This document shows, piece after piece, positions 1 through 11,268 of a stretch of DNA of 64,000 bases. The stretch is from contig KQ965845.1 in NCBI GenBank assembly GCA_001574975.1, forward strand, positions 62,001-126,000, in the 5' to 3' direction. Position 1 is the stretch's first letter. Every line of letters starts with the position of its first letter. The position numbers and the translations under genes were made by a program. This DNA comes from Gonapodya prolifera JEL478. Its lineage: Eukaryota; Monoblepharomycota; Monoblepharidomycetes; Monoblepharidales; Gonapodyaceae. The notes below the pieces were generated by a model that did no database searches, had not been told where the DNA came from, and saw only the letters and a list, made by a program, of their open reading frames with translations.

Positions 1-1037
1 CCCTCCTTTGCAAGAAACGCCATAAAACGGGAGGACATGTGGAGATGCTGCAGCGTACCACACACGTGCTTCTTTTTCAAATTCCTATGTGACACCATTA
101 TTGAAAATAGTTTCAAAACGCCGCAAAACACTTGAGAAACTCACCAAGAAGTTATAACGCCCAGGTTTGGCTTCAACCACTTTCAGAGCAACTGGAAAGT
201 TCCGCCAGGTCCCGCGATACACCGTTGTAAATCCATCCTTTCCAATGAGACAGCTGTCATCCCACAAACATTCCACATCTTTGATATCAATCTCCCACGT
301 CTCTGGAATCGTGGCTAACTGTACTTCTCCGCCGCGACTCCACAAAAGTTCGAGGTCTGAGTCAGGATAAGCACACTGATTGAGCGGCATTGTCACGCCA
401 TCCCTGCCATGAACACGCTCTACAGAGTTAGTTCGGGCGATTTTCGCGGCCACTTCGCCAAGAAGACACGGTCTTGGGGCAGTACCAAGCATTTTCGTTG
501 GGGTTGGGCTGTGTTTGGCCAAAGTAAGGACGCAGGAGACATTATGTATTTCCACGTGAAACCAGAATATGGTAGTGAAGCTTTATCCATGTCCTCAAAA
601 TGAAATTATGGTGTAGTTTTGTTACATTTCAGCTCAAAAATTTTGCGTCAGGGAAAATGAATTTTCCCGACGACGACGAGGGAGAGACGGGGAGGTGAAA
701 TTAGTAACTGGGACACCCACCATCTTGCTAGTTCCTTCTCGACCATTTGGTTTCATTTAGAAACTACCCCGCCGTTCTTCCTAGAGTGAAAAACACCGTT
801 ACCGATGTACAACACGATGGTGAAGTACCTGTATTACGTGAAAATAAACCGAGTTTAGTTCTTTCGATGTTATGGTGAATGCAAGAGTTGTACCTCTGCC
901 GGGTGTGGAGTGGGCAGTCAGGGCGTCCAAAATAGCTCTTTCCTCGGGGATTGACGATATCCAATGTTTCATAATAGTTGGAAAAGAAGCGATCAACGAG
1001 TCATACAAATGAAATCGTGCAGTCCATTGAAGTTCAG
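1..1037 (-). CDS. Protein kinase (TKL/Ser-Thr-like), 3' end beyond window
   Basis: Minus-strand gene truncated by the left edge. The exon ending at 145 encodes a glycine-rich loop (IGKDGFTTVYRG) followed by VALKVVE, whose Lys should bind ATP. A 60 bp intron (85-144, GTGAGT...TAG) joins it in phase 0 to the exon at 1-84, which reads EFEKEARVW then HVLPFYGV. That is the alpha-C helix with its conserved Glu and the following strand of a kinase N-lobe. The reading frame is open up to an ATG at 555. A further probable exon (894-1037) encodes a helical stretch containing RFHLYDSLIASFPTIM and the acidic/hydrophobic pattern SIPEERAILDALTAH, which could be an N-terminal helical domain; how it joins the 145-555 exon is not resolved. 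Kinase identity is secure from the motifs. The subfamily, true start and remaining C-lobe cannot be judged. Confidence 0.75.
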
Positions 1038-1136
1038 CTGGAGAAGTCTATTGGAATTTTGCATTCTTAAAAGGAGAAAGAACGACCATTTGATCATCGA
1101 TATTTCAGAGACGGCACGAGAAGGCACGAGACGTCG

Positions 1137-2413
1137 CTACATGTCAGCGATCAAGAGGAATGAACGTCCGTTCAAACAATTCCCAAATTCACACCAAATC
1201 ACACCTTCTCTTACGGCTCCTCCGCCGCACCCACCCATCGCACCCCCCGCACTCGAGGTCGGTCTTTCTTCCACGGGTGCTTCACAGTACATCTTATGCG
1301 CCGGCCAATATGCTGCCTGACACTTTGCGTCACAGAACCTCGCCAGTTTACACCTGGAGCACCTCATCAGCAGCATCTGCTGGTGCCCGACCTTGTCGGT
1401 GACGGCAACACCGGGGATCGGGTCGTTGGGACAGTCGGCGTTGGCGCAACGAGCGCCCCATCGTCGTGAAGTGCCTCGTCGAGAACCCGGTTGAAGGCCT
1501 CGGCGTACTCGCATTTGTGTTCGCGTCCGTAAAATAAAGTGAATTCGAGGGTCGTGGGGTCTTTCTGACGAGGTTGAGTTCGGCGGCTTTTTCGGCGTCG
1601 GTTAAGTCCCAGAGCCCGTCCTTGTCTTTGTTGCTCAACTGGCTGATCACCTTTCCTGCCGCCAGTTCCGGCGATTCCAACGCTAGCAATACGCTCTCGT
1701 GCGATAATATACGGCGAATATGTCAAGACCTCTTCCGCGGACGCCTTTGGGTGCTCGACGATGATGAATGCGACGACTTTGACGGTGAGGTTGAAGCTGG
1801 TGATGATTTTGGTCCGAGTCGTTTGCTGGTTGTTTGCCATGATGTCTGAGTAGAGCGCATCCAGGGAAGGGTCCTCTGTGGGTGGCATATGTCGTACTGC
1901 AGCACGTCATAGAGCGATTGGCACTATCCTGCACAAACACTGCCCATATCCTCGCTCACAGAGCTGGTTCGTTCCGTCGAGTTGCACGCGGCCATTGTGA
2001 GGATTGCGATCCAAAGAACCGTTTGAGCCGCGACTCGGAGTTGAGTTGGAGCCGGAGCATGATGAATGTTGGGAAGGCGACGAGCTTCCAGGCGACGAGC
2101 TTCCAGACTGAGGTTCCTAGGACGACGTTAAGGCAGCGTTTGGCGGAGATAGATTTGAGTGTAGCGAGGTGTATGAGCCTTTGGGGTGGGTTTCCTGTGA
2201 GGAACTGCGCGGCTTACGGAGGAAGGTGTCGTCGGGGTTATTCTCGGCTCCCTCCCGGGGGAAGAGTGCCGCCAGTGTCGGGGGGAAAACATTAGCCATT
2301 GTGTCTTCCATGTTTGGGCTGACGATCCACCAGTGAGATGGAGTCAAAGTGGTGTCGATGGATCGTGGGAGCCGGTGAAACCCAGCATCACTCACAGCAG
2401 CGGCAGGAAACAA
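1137..2413 (-). pseudogene. MYND zinc-finger protein gene, copy 1, decayed
   Basis: The C-terminal part encodes a MYND finger: MRCSRCKLARFCDAKCQ followed by AYWPAHKMYC, giving CxxC...CxxxC...HxxxC ligands. Upstream protein text (DPSLDALYSDIM, AFIIVEHPKASAEE, ESPELAAGK, AFNRVLDEALHDDGALV) is clear only when the reading frame changes at least four times. The breaks fall near 1890, 1690, 1570 and 1455, with none at a usable splice junction. A second relative lies at 6930-8208 with the same order of segments, so this is a duplicated family. No in-frame nonsense codons were seen in the MYND part, so small sequencing indels are an alternative to true decay. MYND domains bind proline-rich partners; the role here is unknown. 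Confidence 0.7.
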
Positions 2414-2939
2414 GCAGACTCCGCATAAATAGTGGTTCCAAAGTTCAATAGAAAGATTTCAATGATGGAGATTTCTCCTGTTGCCGCGTGTCAATTGAAG
2501 ATGGTGACGTCAATGGAAGCGAGCCTCGCACCACGCAAGCGACTCAACTCAATCTTGCTTGTACGTATTCCACCACTCTTTTGTTTTCCAACGAGTCGCC
2601 TGAGTCAGCTTTCGCTTACAGTCTCTTCCGCGACGTGATTGGGACTAGATATACGAAAACGGCTGGCACTCCTGCGGAAGCGATACCGCAAACCACGACA
2701 TTAGTGTGCTGAACACAATCCATATATTGAAAAACAAGGACAGGAACTGCATTTCTGAGCAAACACGTGTTACAAAGGCGGTAGTCTATGTATGATATGC
2801 GGTCACCATGGGCCCAGGCACTAAAACCTCACGCCGCATTAGGCTCCACCTTAACAACCTCCTCGTGCTCAAGCTTTTGCAGCCAGAGTAAGAAGCTAAA
2901 CGGGGACGGGTAAAAGTGAGCAAGTTTCCCTGACAAAAG
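2414..2939. other. Intergenic stretch, no gene recognised
   Basis: About 525 bp between the MYND copy 1 start and the C-terminal exon of the DHA2 transporter. Short open frames exist on the plus strand but show no domain, no coherent splice signals and no similarity to the rest of the window. It probably holds the 5' region of the MYND copy and the 3' flank of the transporter. Confidence 0.4.
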
Positions 2940-3192
2940 TCAACGTCGGTCCGACAGGCCCACCTGGCCAAAAAAAACACATGCCTCAACCGTCACGGTC
3001 CTAAACACAAGCGCGAGCGATTCTGTGTACGCTCCCACGAGGAGCTCCAGGAGGTTTGACAGGACGAGCCCGGAGAGTGAGGCGTCTTGAAGTTTGGAAG
3101 GGTTGTTTCGGACAAACTCGATGAGATCAGTAGAGGTGGTGAGCGAGGAGAGTTTGGACAGGATGGAGTTGGAGAAGATTGTGCCGTTGACT

Positions 3193-3216
3193 GGGGGGGG
3201 GGGGGGGGGGGGGGGG
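3193..3216. repeat. Poly-G tract (24 bases)
   Basis: An uninterrupted run of 24 G on the plus strand inside the C-terminal exon of the DHA2 transporter, read as about eight prolines on the coding strand. Its true length is unlikely to be reliable in a draft assembly. Confidence 0.95.
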
Positions 3217-3946
3217 TCCATTGGTGTAGAAAATGTTGACATTCAAGGTCTGGGGAACATCGACGTTCACCCGCAATACCAAAAACGGCCCCACTAAAGT
3301 TCGAGTACGACCATCCCGCTGTCGGATGTCGGTGGAGCGATGGTTAACTTAAGCCACAAGAAAGGTAGGCGAAAGGAAACCCCGTGAACACACCGATGGT
3401 CATGGCAATAAAGTGAGGCTTGACAGACGCTTGACCGCTGACGTTGAAACGAGGCAAATTTGTTTCAGGAAACCGATTCGCGAACGGTATGAGAAAAAGC
3501 AGGCTTCTCACTTCAATTGAATGTGTGAGTGTCCGCTTTTGTCACTTCAACAGCCCAACAGAGAAGCACGAGCAATCTCCACTCACGCACGACCCAATCC
3601 CAATACCCGCAATAAGCAAGTGCGCGATGTAAGGAGCAGAGAAAACCCGGTATGATCACATAAACTTGTGCGATGCCGAACATCACGAAACACGCCACCG
3701 AGAGCACGACCATTGAAACGATGGGTGCCGAGTTCCGGTCGTAGCTAAACCGCGCGCCGCCGGGGGTGATGCGGATGTCGGAACGTCAGCCACCGTGCGA
3801 TGCGATCGACCCAGAAACATGCAACGAAAACTCACTCGACACCTCCACTCGACAAGGCGTACACGACAAGCACCGTGCCCGCCGCGAGCCAGAACGTGCC
3901 GATGTAGTCCACGCGGGCGAGTTTGTCGCGCGTGTTGCCCGTGGGC

Positions 3947-4010
3947 TGCGTGTCCGTGTGCGTGTGTGTGTTTGCGTGTGTGGGTGTGTGCGTGTGCGTG
4001 TGAAAAACGT
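3947..4010. repeat. GT-rich microsatellite
   Basis: Imperfect (GT)n with GCGTGT variants, in an intron or loop-coding part of the DHA2 transporter just upstream of the exon containing GNTRDKLARVDYIG. Confidence 0.85.
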
Positions 4011-4179
4011 GTGGTGGTTGGTTAGAAAATAGGAAACGAGTGCGAATAAGAGAACAGGTACGCAAGGAAGGAAGACGCAAAAAGAGCACGACGGCGAGTA
4101 TGGCGATCCCGCCTATGGGGAGGTTTATGTAGAAGCACCTGCGTTGTCAATTGTAATTGACGGGCCGCACCGGAACAGG

Positions 4180-4250
4180 TTCAGAATTCAGAATTCAGAG
4201 TTCAGAGTTCAGAGTTCAGAGACGGGTGAAGAGACGGGTGAAGAGACGGT
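4180..4250. repeat. Tandem TTCAGA hexamers followed by GACGGGTGAAGA 12-mers
   Basis: About seven copies of a TTCAGA/ATTCAGA unit run into three copies of a 12-base GAGACGGGTGAA unit. They lie in the intron between the TDHLSWR and CFYINLP exons of the DHA2 transporter. Confidence 0.85.
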
Positions 4251-4796
4251 TGATGAGTGAAGGGGAGATGGAGAGGGAGAGCAGGAGAGCAGAGGTGGAC
4301 TCAGTACTCAACCTCGCCAGGAAAGGTGGTCTGTGAATGCTCCGCCCACTTTTTGACGGTGCGGGGAGCGGTTCGAGGAAAGAGGAAAAAAAAAAAAAAA
4401 GAAACAGCGATCAGATCATCCAGCAGTCTGAGCCCTCACGTAATAGGCCCCACGTCACCCCCCACCCCCCTCCCCCCCACCAAAACTCCCACAACGGTCC
4501 CGCAACGGTCGTCACACCATAACACCCCCCCATCGCGCCCTGGTACCGCGCGCGGTCCCGTAAGGACACGATGTCGGCGATAATGATGGCGGTTTAGGGG
4601 AAGATGCACCCGCCGCCGAGGCCGGCGACTGGATGATGAAGACACGGTGACATACCTGCCCGCCCAACAGTGAGCGTGTTGATGTTTGGAGCGAGAGCGC
4701 AGATGAGACTCCCGACCTCGAACGTGCAGATGGCGGCGAGAAGGACGGGTTTGCGCCTTCAGGGTGTCGGCGAGTTTGCCTGTGACGGTGTTGGAG

Positions 4797-4890
4797 AAAA
4801 ATGTGAGGATGGAAAACAAGATGGAAGAGAAGATGGAATAGAGTATGGAATGGAAGATGGAGTAGAAGATGGAATAGAGGATGAATAGAT
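4797..4890. repeat. GATGGAATA-type minisatellite in an intron
   Basis: Degenerate tandem GATGGAA(T/G)A units, read as ATTCCATCTTCT-type pyrimidine-rich repeats on the coding strand. They fill the intron between the IPLIPTY and SKLADTL exons of the DHA2 transporter. Confidence 0.8.
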
Positions 4891-5548
4891 GCAACGTAAT
4901 CTCACTGTATGTGGGTATGAGCGGGATGGAAGCGAGGAAGTATGCCGTTCCCTATAAATGATTCGACAGAACTCAAATTCGTTGGCCGTGGTTTCTCCCC
5001 ATGCCGCACCACACAAGACAAACTGAGCACGCCACTCGGCATTCGGCACTCACGATCCAACTGAGCCCCGACGCCGACTGGAAGTCTGACACAATTGACG
5101 GAATCGCGACTGCGTGTGCGTTGTGGTGTGTCCGTTGTCAGAGGAGAGGGGAGAGAGGGTTTTGGTATCATCGAGGTAGGGATCGAAGGCAGGATGATAA
5201 AAGGGGCTCTACTCGAGGAGCACGAAGGAAGGGGAAACTCACTTCTTTGGTCCAGCTGGTGCGTGACGTGCGATGGTACGAGTGAGGGGGAAAAGAGGCA
5301 TGCGGGATCGGAAGAACGGAAGGACTCGGATTAGGATTTGGATTGATGAGCGGAGCACTCACCGAGACGAGAAACACGGCGAGAGCGAGACCGACAAAGA
5401 GCAGCACGAATAGCATGCGCGAGTAGACGAGTCCGCCTTCCGCGTGGTTCGACTTGGGGGCGGCAGACTCTGGCGGCTCTGTTCAATCTGCATCCTCCTT
5501 CTGGTGCGAGAGTGCGACGTCGAGCAGCGTGGCGTCTGCCTCTGCCAT

Positions 5549-6929
5549 AGCTCTGACTCTGCCTCTGCCATCGCAAATCGCAGTCTCTTTTATGCCCCAC
5601 GCGCGCGCCGCACAACGCGTTGTTGCGCCGACTTCCCATGGCTTCGGACAGAGAGGTGTGCTGCGGTCGATGGTGTCGCTTAGACCACTTCAAACGCACG
5701 AGGCCACAGCGGCTCCTTCACATCTGCAAGAGACAAGGCTCTAAGTGAGTCCTCGCAGCATTTATTGCTCGCAATTCTTTATCGCCATACTCTCCATCCT
5801 AGTTCAACCACAAAGTACTTTGTACTCGTACGACGGTGTCCATCGGTCGCGCTTAATGCTACATCGCACTTTTTAATACCGATTAGCAATCCTAAGCGAT
5901 AACAGCTTGCCAAATTCGAGTCGCTTAACCTGTGTTTCTGTCAACCGTCAACCGCTTTGCTTTACCGTCTCAGTACATAGCTATTGATCCAAATACATTG
6001 CTGACTGTTATACCTCGACAGCTCACGTTCGGCTTTCAATCAATGTGGAAAGGTCGAATTTTCTTTTTCAAAGAAAAGAAAACCAAATCAAGTGATCATC
6101 GGTATATCAGGTACGTCACGTCGATAGGTATCCATCATCAACTGTTGCGGTGGGGTTACCATCAGACCCCGACATGACCTCCTGGCCTTTGTACCTCCGA
6201 GTCGAGTCGAATTATCGGCGCTGCCTTTGAATCAATTCCCGAAAGACAAAAACAGGATGTGACCGTGGTCACTCGTTCCACCATCACCAATCCCACACTC
6301 GCTTCCTGATGGACCGACCCGCTCTCACTTCCACACTCCCTCTCGAAACACTCAAAACCAATCACCTGCCACCTCCCCACCTCCCCATCGCGCCACCATG
6401 CGCCTTTCCTCCGTGTCACTGTCATTCCGCGGCATCGTCGGCATCTCCGCCGTGTGGGTATGACGCACCGTGTCATGCTCATCGCGCCTATGAACCTTTC
6501 CCCATGGATTATGACGATGACCTCAACCAGGTAGGCTCTTCTTCCGTTTTTGGAGGCCCCCTTCCTCTCTCGTTTTCCCCTTGCCTATAATGATCTCTGG
6601 ACACGATGGAGGAGACAGCCCTGCCACTGTTCAGTTAACAGGACCGCTCACCCGTATCCAAGGAGTGTACGGGAATCGTTGAAGCGATAACTGCATGATA
6701 CTCAGTTATCTGTGCAGTTCTCATGGTGTGCAATCTGGGGAGGCGGTCTTTATGCAAGATGTCGAATGGTCCAACTCTTTTCTGAATGCTGGCTGGTCTT
6801 ATATCACAGAGACGTCACGATAGGTGACTATCATCGATCAAGAGGAACTGAGCCTATTGACAAAAGATCCCCGCCATACTGAATCTCACCTTCGCTCAAG
6901 GCTCCTCCACTGCACCCGCCCCGCCACTT
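5549..6929. other. Intergenic stretch with one possible short plus-strand exon
   Basis: No confident gene. A pyrimidine-rich leader precedes an ATG at 6398 (RLSSVSLSFRGIVGISAVW), followed by a possible GTATGA donor at about 6457 and a cAACCAG acceptor near 6531. This could be the start of a small spliced gene, but no domain is visible and the continuation is not convincing. The rest is probably promoter sequence for the divergent transporter. Confidence 0.25.
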
Positions 6930-8208
6930 CTCGGTCCGTCTTCCGCGGCCTTCCCACACAATACATCTTATGCGCCGGTCAGTACTCCACCTGACACCGC
7001 ACGTCACAGAACCTCGCTAGCCGACACTTTGAGCACCTCATCAGCTCCTCTCCACTTAAAAGGTTGGGTCAGTCCGGGTTTGCACACACGAGCGCTCCGT
7101 CGTCCTCCCGCGTCTTGTCGAGCACCCGGTTGAAGGCCTGGACAGTGGTCGAATCCGTCACCGGGAATGGCGCCAAAGCGGGGTGTCGTGGGGTCCTAGA
7201 TGATAAAGTCAATTTCGGCGGCCGTTTCGGCGCGGAGCAAGTCCCGAAAGCTGTCCACGTTTTCAGCGCTAAACTCGCTGACAATCTTTCCAGCTGCCAG
7301 CGACGGTGAATCTAACGCTTGGACGACCCGCTCTCTTGCAACAAGGAACTGAGAGCCAAGATCTCTTCGGCGTAAGCATTTGGGTGCTCGACGACAATAA
7401 AGGCGAGGCCTTTGACGGTGAGATGGAAACTGGTGGCGATTTCATTCCTGGTCACCTGCGGGTTTTCCGACACAATGTCCGAAAAGATAGCGTCCAAGGA
7501 AGGATCCATCGCGAGTGGTTTGTCATCTTGGAGCACTTCGTAAAGTGCCTTGGCACTGTGTCGAATCAAGGTTGGAAACACGCCCTGTGGAGGTGGCCGG
7601 CCGTGGGGGTTGCTGAGTGATACCGAGGGCACGCGGAGGGCGCGCGAGAGACGAGTAAGAGAGGGAGAGAGCCGAGAGCAGGAGGTCACACCAAGTAACC
7701 CGGGAGACGCGAGAGAGACCCGACGAGCGAGGCGAGCAGAGATTCCAATCAGATCATTCTTGTTTTTTATGTAGCGTTTTACATTCATTTATATATCGCC
7801 AAATTCTAGTTTACGCTTTTTCTTGCTCTGCGTAGGAGTGTTGAGTCCAGTTGGTTCCGATGGTGGGCAAGCGGCTGGGCAAATGGATGACGTGGAAAGA
7901 CCGGCCACAGCAACCTGCGACGGGGCTCGCCCAATCCCCTCGCAGCCCATATCCTGGTTCACAATACCGGCTCGTACGGTCGAGCTTGCCCGGTTCATCA
8001 ACGTGTGCATTGTGATTCGGAAGAACCGGCTGATGCGAGTCTGGAAGGCGTCGCCGATGATGCATCGTGCTGCGCATCGAAGGAACTCGGTGTCGGGGCT
8101 CTTCTGGGCTCCCTCGGGCGGAAAGATAGCAGTCGGGCTCGTAATATCGTGCGTAGAGCTCGTACGCTCCGGGTTTTCATCCTGAGGTAGAAACTGTGCT
8201 TTTGTCAT
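6930..8208 (-). pseudogene. MYND zinc-finger protein gene, copy 2, decayed
   Basis: Segment order matches copy 1 at 1137-2413: FPPEGAQKSPDTEFLR, RFFRITMHTLMNRASST, SAKALYEVLQDDKPLAMDPS, AFIVVEHPNAYAEEIL, SPSLAAGKIVSEFSAEN, AFNRVLDKTREDDGALVCA, then the finger MRCSKCRLARFCDVRCQ. Unlike copy 1 it carries clear nonsense changes. The Cys of the ANPDCPN motif is TGA (near 7070), and the Trp of the YWPAHKMYC part of the finger is TGA (near 6985). There is also a stop after AAEIDFII near 7195 and frame changes. Relative to copy 1 it contains roughly 350 bp of extra sequence (about 7590-7940). A true pseudogene is the best reading. Confidence 0.75.
7590..7940. other. Roughly 350 bp insertion within MYND copy 2
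   Basis: In copy 1 the segment ending in GGATATGGGC is followed within about 25 bases by sequence leading to SLYDVLQYD. In copy 2 the same two landmarks are about 370 bases apart. The extra DNA has a purine-rich GAGAGACG-type part, an AT-rich core near 7770-7800 and a short basic reading frame (SKKKRKLEF). No terminal repeats or target duplication are evident by eye, so it could be an inserted element or an exon/intron lost from copy 1. Confidence 0.45.
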
Positions 8209-8655
8209 TGGGTGCCATTATCATGCGATTGCGGCACACAAGGGTCACACCACCCACATCGTTTGTCCAGTCCATCCTACCCGAACTTTCCGAAATCCAA
8301 TAGAGCGTGCCGAAAGGCTGTGATGTCTCCTATATCCGAGTGTGGAGCGGGTGTCCCTTTTGCGAAACGTGGCGATGTAACAGCTGGGGAGAATCAAGCT
8401 CGCGACGATGCTCGGAACTGAGGCCGCAGAATGGGTTCCACCCTTTCACTACCAGGAGTTCACGACTCCAGAACACTCTTCTAAGAACCGTGCCTCTCGC
8501 CGCACAAAATCGCGTGACCAATAAATTTAATTCTCGGCACCGTCAGACTCATCTACGCGCACGACGTCTAATATCTCTATCCACCGCCCACCATTTCCGA
8601 CATCCTCGCTCACCCCCCTCCCCACTCACTCCCATCCCCCGTCTCACAGACTCCT
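8209..8655. other. Intergenic stretch, no gene recognised
   Basis: About 450 bp between the MYND copy 2 start and the 3' end of the thioesterase-like gene. A long plus-strand open frame crosses it but is Pro/Arg-rich and antisense to the thioesterase exons, so it is not supported as a gene. Confidence 0.4.
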
Positions 8656-10646
8656 TCACAACCGCGCCCCCCTGCCCCTCCCCCCCTGCTTCCCCGCCGC
8701 AACCGCAACCTGAGCCCGCATCCCCGTCGCAACAATCCCTCCGTGTGCGTCGAAGACTGTGCATTCGGAGATCATTCGGATCGGATCGGTGCTGGAGTTT
8801 TTCGTACGGATCGGCTCCGAGGGGGATGAGGAGGTGGAGGAGATGGAAGAGGAGGAGGTCGTGGTGGTGGAGGTGGAGGAGGGGGAGGGGGAGGAAGCAG
8901 AGACGGACGCGGGAACGGGATCGAGCAAGTAAGACGTGGCGCGCGAGAGCAGCCATGGCGAGGACAGGGTGGGGCGGGCCAGGAGGTGGATTTGGATGTG
9001 GGCTGGGCGTGCGGTGTGGGGTGGGGTGGGTGCGGTCGTGGGTGTCGCGGGGTCGTGAGGTCGTGGGGTCGTCGTGGCGGGGAAGCGAAGGGTGGGGAGA
9101 GGGGTTGCACGTAGGGTTTGGTAGTCGGAACGAAGGTGTGAACTGCCACGACAAAACGGTAGAAGAAGCGCGACTCACTCGTAGCAATCCACCACTCATC
9201 AAAGCCAAACCCAAGGTTCCGCGCCGCTGCGCCGGGTGGGTCTGCAACTGGTGTGTCGTGTGGTGGGGGGAATACATGTTAATATTGACGCGATATGGTG
9301 ACGATTGAGTGACGATAGGTGTGAAGAGGACCATCCCTTCTTCTTCATCCTTCCCCGAGGACCATTGCCCCCCCATACCGTCCAACCCCACTCACACGCC
9401 CACTCATCGCACCAACTCCCAATTCTCTCCTCCGTCGGGATATCGCCTCGTTCTCCACATGAGCTGTCCACCTGTCCACCTGTCCAGCTCCCCATCCAGC
9501 TCGCCCTCCAGCTCCCCCCCCTCACACCAACTCACAAATCCACGCACTCCCCGCATCCACAGTCCCACCCACGATGCGTGTCCAGAGCGTTAAGTCTGCC
9601 TCTGGCTTGGGCGACGCTGCGTCCTTGGCCGTCAGGGAGTCGGGTTGTTGAACACCAGATCCGAAGGTGAACCATCCCTTGTCCTGCCCCCCTACCGTCC
9701 CATCCGCCGACGGAGACGGAGACGGAGGCGGAGACGCGGAGGTGTTGACGACGCGCATCTCCAGGGCGGTCATCTTCGGGTGCCGTTCATTCCTCACACA
9801 CTCTTCCGGTCTCCTCGTCCTCCAACCCAAACCCTCGCTGGGCGGGGGGGCCAGGTGCGGCATAAATGAGGGTGGAGGAGGTGGTGGGTGGGAAAAGGGT
9901 GGGAGAGTGCCGAGCGTGATGGTGGCACGTACGAGTGGGAGGAGGTGGGGGTGCGTGAGGAGGGTAGGCGGGTGTGGGGCCTGGAGGGAATAAAAATCAA
10001 CAAACAATTCACTCTCAGAGGCAAATCAAATGAAGAAGAGGTATGCCGATAGGATGGTGGGAAGGAGGAAAAGAGCGTCGGTGGAAGGAAGATTCAATTT
10101 GGTTCCGACTCCGCATGGGAAGGTTGGATAATGGGACAGTTTCCGGCACGAGCGCGAGGAATCGCCCATTCACCACGAGCCACAACAATCCAAAGTCTTG
10201 GGTCCTTGCAAAATTCCCACCTCTCGGTCTCACCCGGCTTGTTGATTCCCCCCGCTTCACCCACACCGGCATCATCACCGTCCACCCACCTGCATCAACA
10301 CGGCCTCCACGACCGCCCACCGTCCCCCAACCCTAACCTTCCTCACCGCCACCACCGCATTCTCCGCAGGCCGTGCCGGGGCCACATACACTGCCGAAAT
10401 CGTGACCAAATCCCTATACCGCTGCTCAAACTTCGCCTTGTCCAGAATCAACCTCCCGTCCCCATCGCGGCGCTCGACGTTCTTCCTTGCTGCGTCGACA
10501 AGGACTGAGAGGATGTACCCGCCGTGGACTGTGTTGGCGTTGTTTCGCCAGCGCGGGGAGAGCGTGCCGGAGTAGAAGGACGTGGATGTGAGGGCGTCGT
10601 GGGAGATGAAGGATGTGTGCACGGCGGAGTCGAAGGCGTGTGTCAT
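8656..10646 (-). CDS. Thioesterase-like (4HBT_3 / acyl-CoA thioesterase family) protein
   Basis: Exon 1 (10290-10646) starts at MTHAFDSAVHTSF and encodes the first half of a hot-dog fold. It includes NTVHGGYILSVLVDAA, the central helix with the HGG turn, then VTISAVYVAPARPAENAV and WAVVEAVLMQ. The order HGG helix, 'xxYxxPARPG' strand and a final strand is that of the fungal thioesterase-like superfamily. A middle exon near 9560-9830 encodes MTALEMRVVNTSA and ADLTLWTRIVGG. The last exon (stop at 8656) ends with ECTVFDAHGGIVATGMRAQVAV, matching the second hot-dog C-terminal strand pair. Exon borders after exon 1 (donor GTGGGT at 10289) are uncertain. Such enzymes hydrolyse acyl-CoA thioesters; the substrate here is unknown. 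Acidic, Ser/Thr-rich low-complexity text (about 8780-8930) precedes the last motif. Confidence 0.6.
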
Positions 10647-11268
10647 GCGAGTGGGGGAGCGGGGGACGGGTGCGTGGGAAGGCGGGGTGAGAGCGAAAGC
10701 GTGCGTGGGTGACAGTGTGTCGCAGTTGTGATTCCGAGCCGAAGGGGATGGTCCGTGCACGCATGTGCTGTGGTCTCTTCGGGTCAGGCGGTTCTGACAT
10801 GCCAAGCACGCGAGTACGTATGCATTGAACCCGCAGCGGAGGCGAACGGAACACCATTTTAGGTGGGTTTCGTGATGTGCACTCACTCACATTTTCGAGC
10901 ATCCGATGATTCGGACCTGGTGCTGTCCTTCTAGGCGGAGGCCTCCTCGTGGCGTCTTCCGGGCAGCGACTACGATTTGAGCCTGGGCTCAAATTACGGT
11001 CGGCTTACGTCCGCCTGTGTTGATTTTGAGTGAGAGGGTTCTCAATGTTACACCACCATCAAGTGATTTGGTCAGGAGCTAGAACGAGGACCATTGTAGA
11101 TAGGAAGGAGAGATACATTATTCTGACAGTCAATTATTTTCCACCTGCTTTTCGACTTGAATTCCAAAGAGGATAGTATATGTAAATTAAAATGGAAGAC
11201 AAGGTTGATCATGTTGGTGCCGCAACACACCAACCCAACCCCCCCTGTTCCCTCCTTCCACTTCAACC
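10647..11268. other. Divergent intergenic region
   Basis: About 620 bp between the divergent starts of the thioesterase-like gene (minus) and the Faf1-like gene (plus). No motif was recognised. The 80 bases before the plus-strand ATG are pyrimidine-rich (CCAACCCCCCCTG), as expected for a fungal leader. Confidence 0.4.

Larger units (their letters stand above)
2940..5548 (-). pseudogene. DHA2-type MFS drug transporter, apparently broken
   Basis: Exons in order on the minus strand encode an N-terminal TM1 (RMLFVLLFVGLALAVFLVS), AIPSIVSDFQSASGLSWI, GTAYFLASIPLIPTY, the loop GSLICALAPNINTLTVGRA, the motif IIIADIVSLRDRARYQG, GGAFTDHLSWR, CFYINLPIGGIAILAVVLF, KLARVDYIGTFWLAAGTVL, NSAPIVSMVVL, and a C-terminal tail with VGAYTESLALVFR. 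These are hallmark segments of the 14-TM DHA2 family, which exports drugs or metabolites by proton antiport. Several breaks are visible: a TGA 22 codons after the likely ATG (5548), an extra G before the third-helix exon near 4750, a TAA within the IIIADIV exon, and a frame change after GAMGG. The penultimate exon also has a frame change, and the C-terminal exon carries a 24-base poly-G run read as polyproline. Either a pseudogene or a region of poor sequence. Confidence 0.75.

Noticed and set aside
8307-9308. A 333-codon plus-strand open frame
   Set aside because: Its composition is Arg/Pro/Trp-rich with no domain, and it is antisense to the thioesterase-like exons, whose motifs are recognisable. 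It is a by-product of GC-rich sequence.
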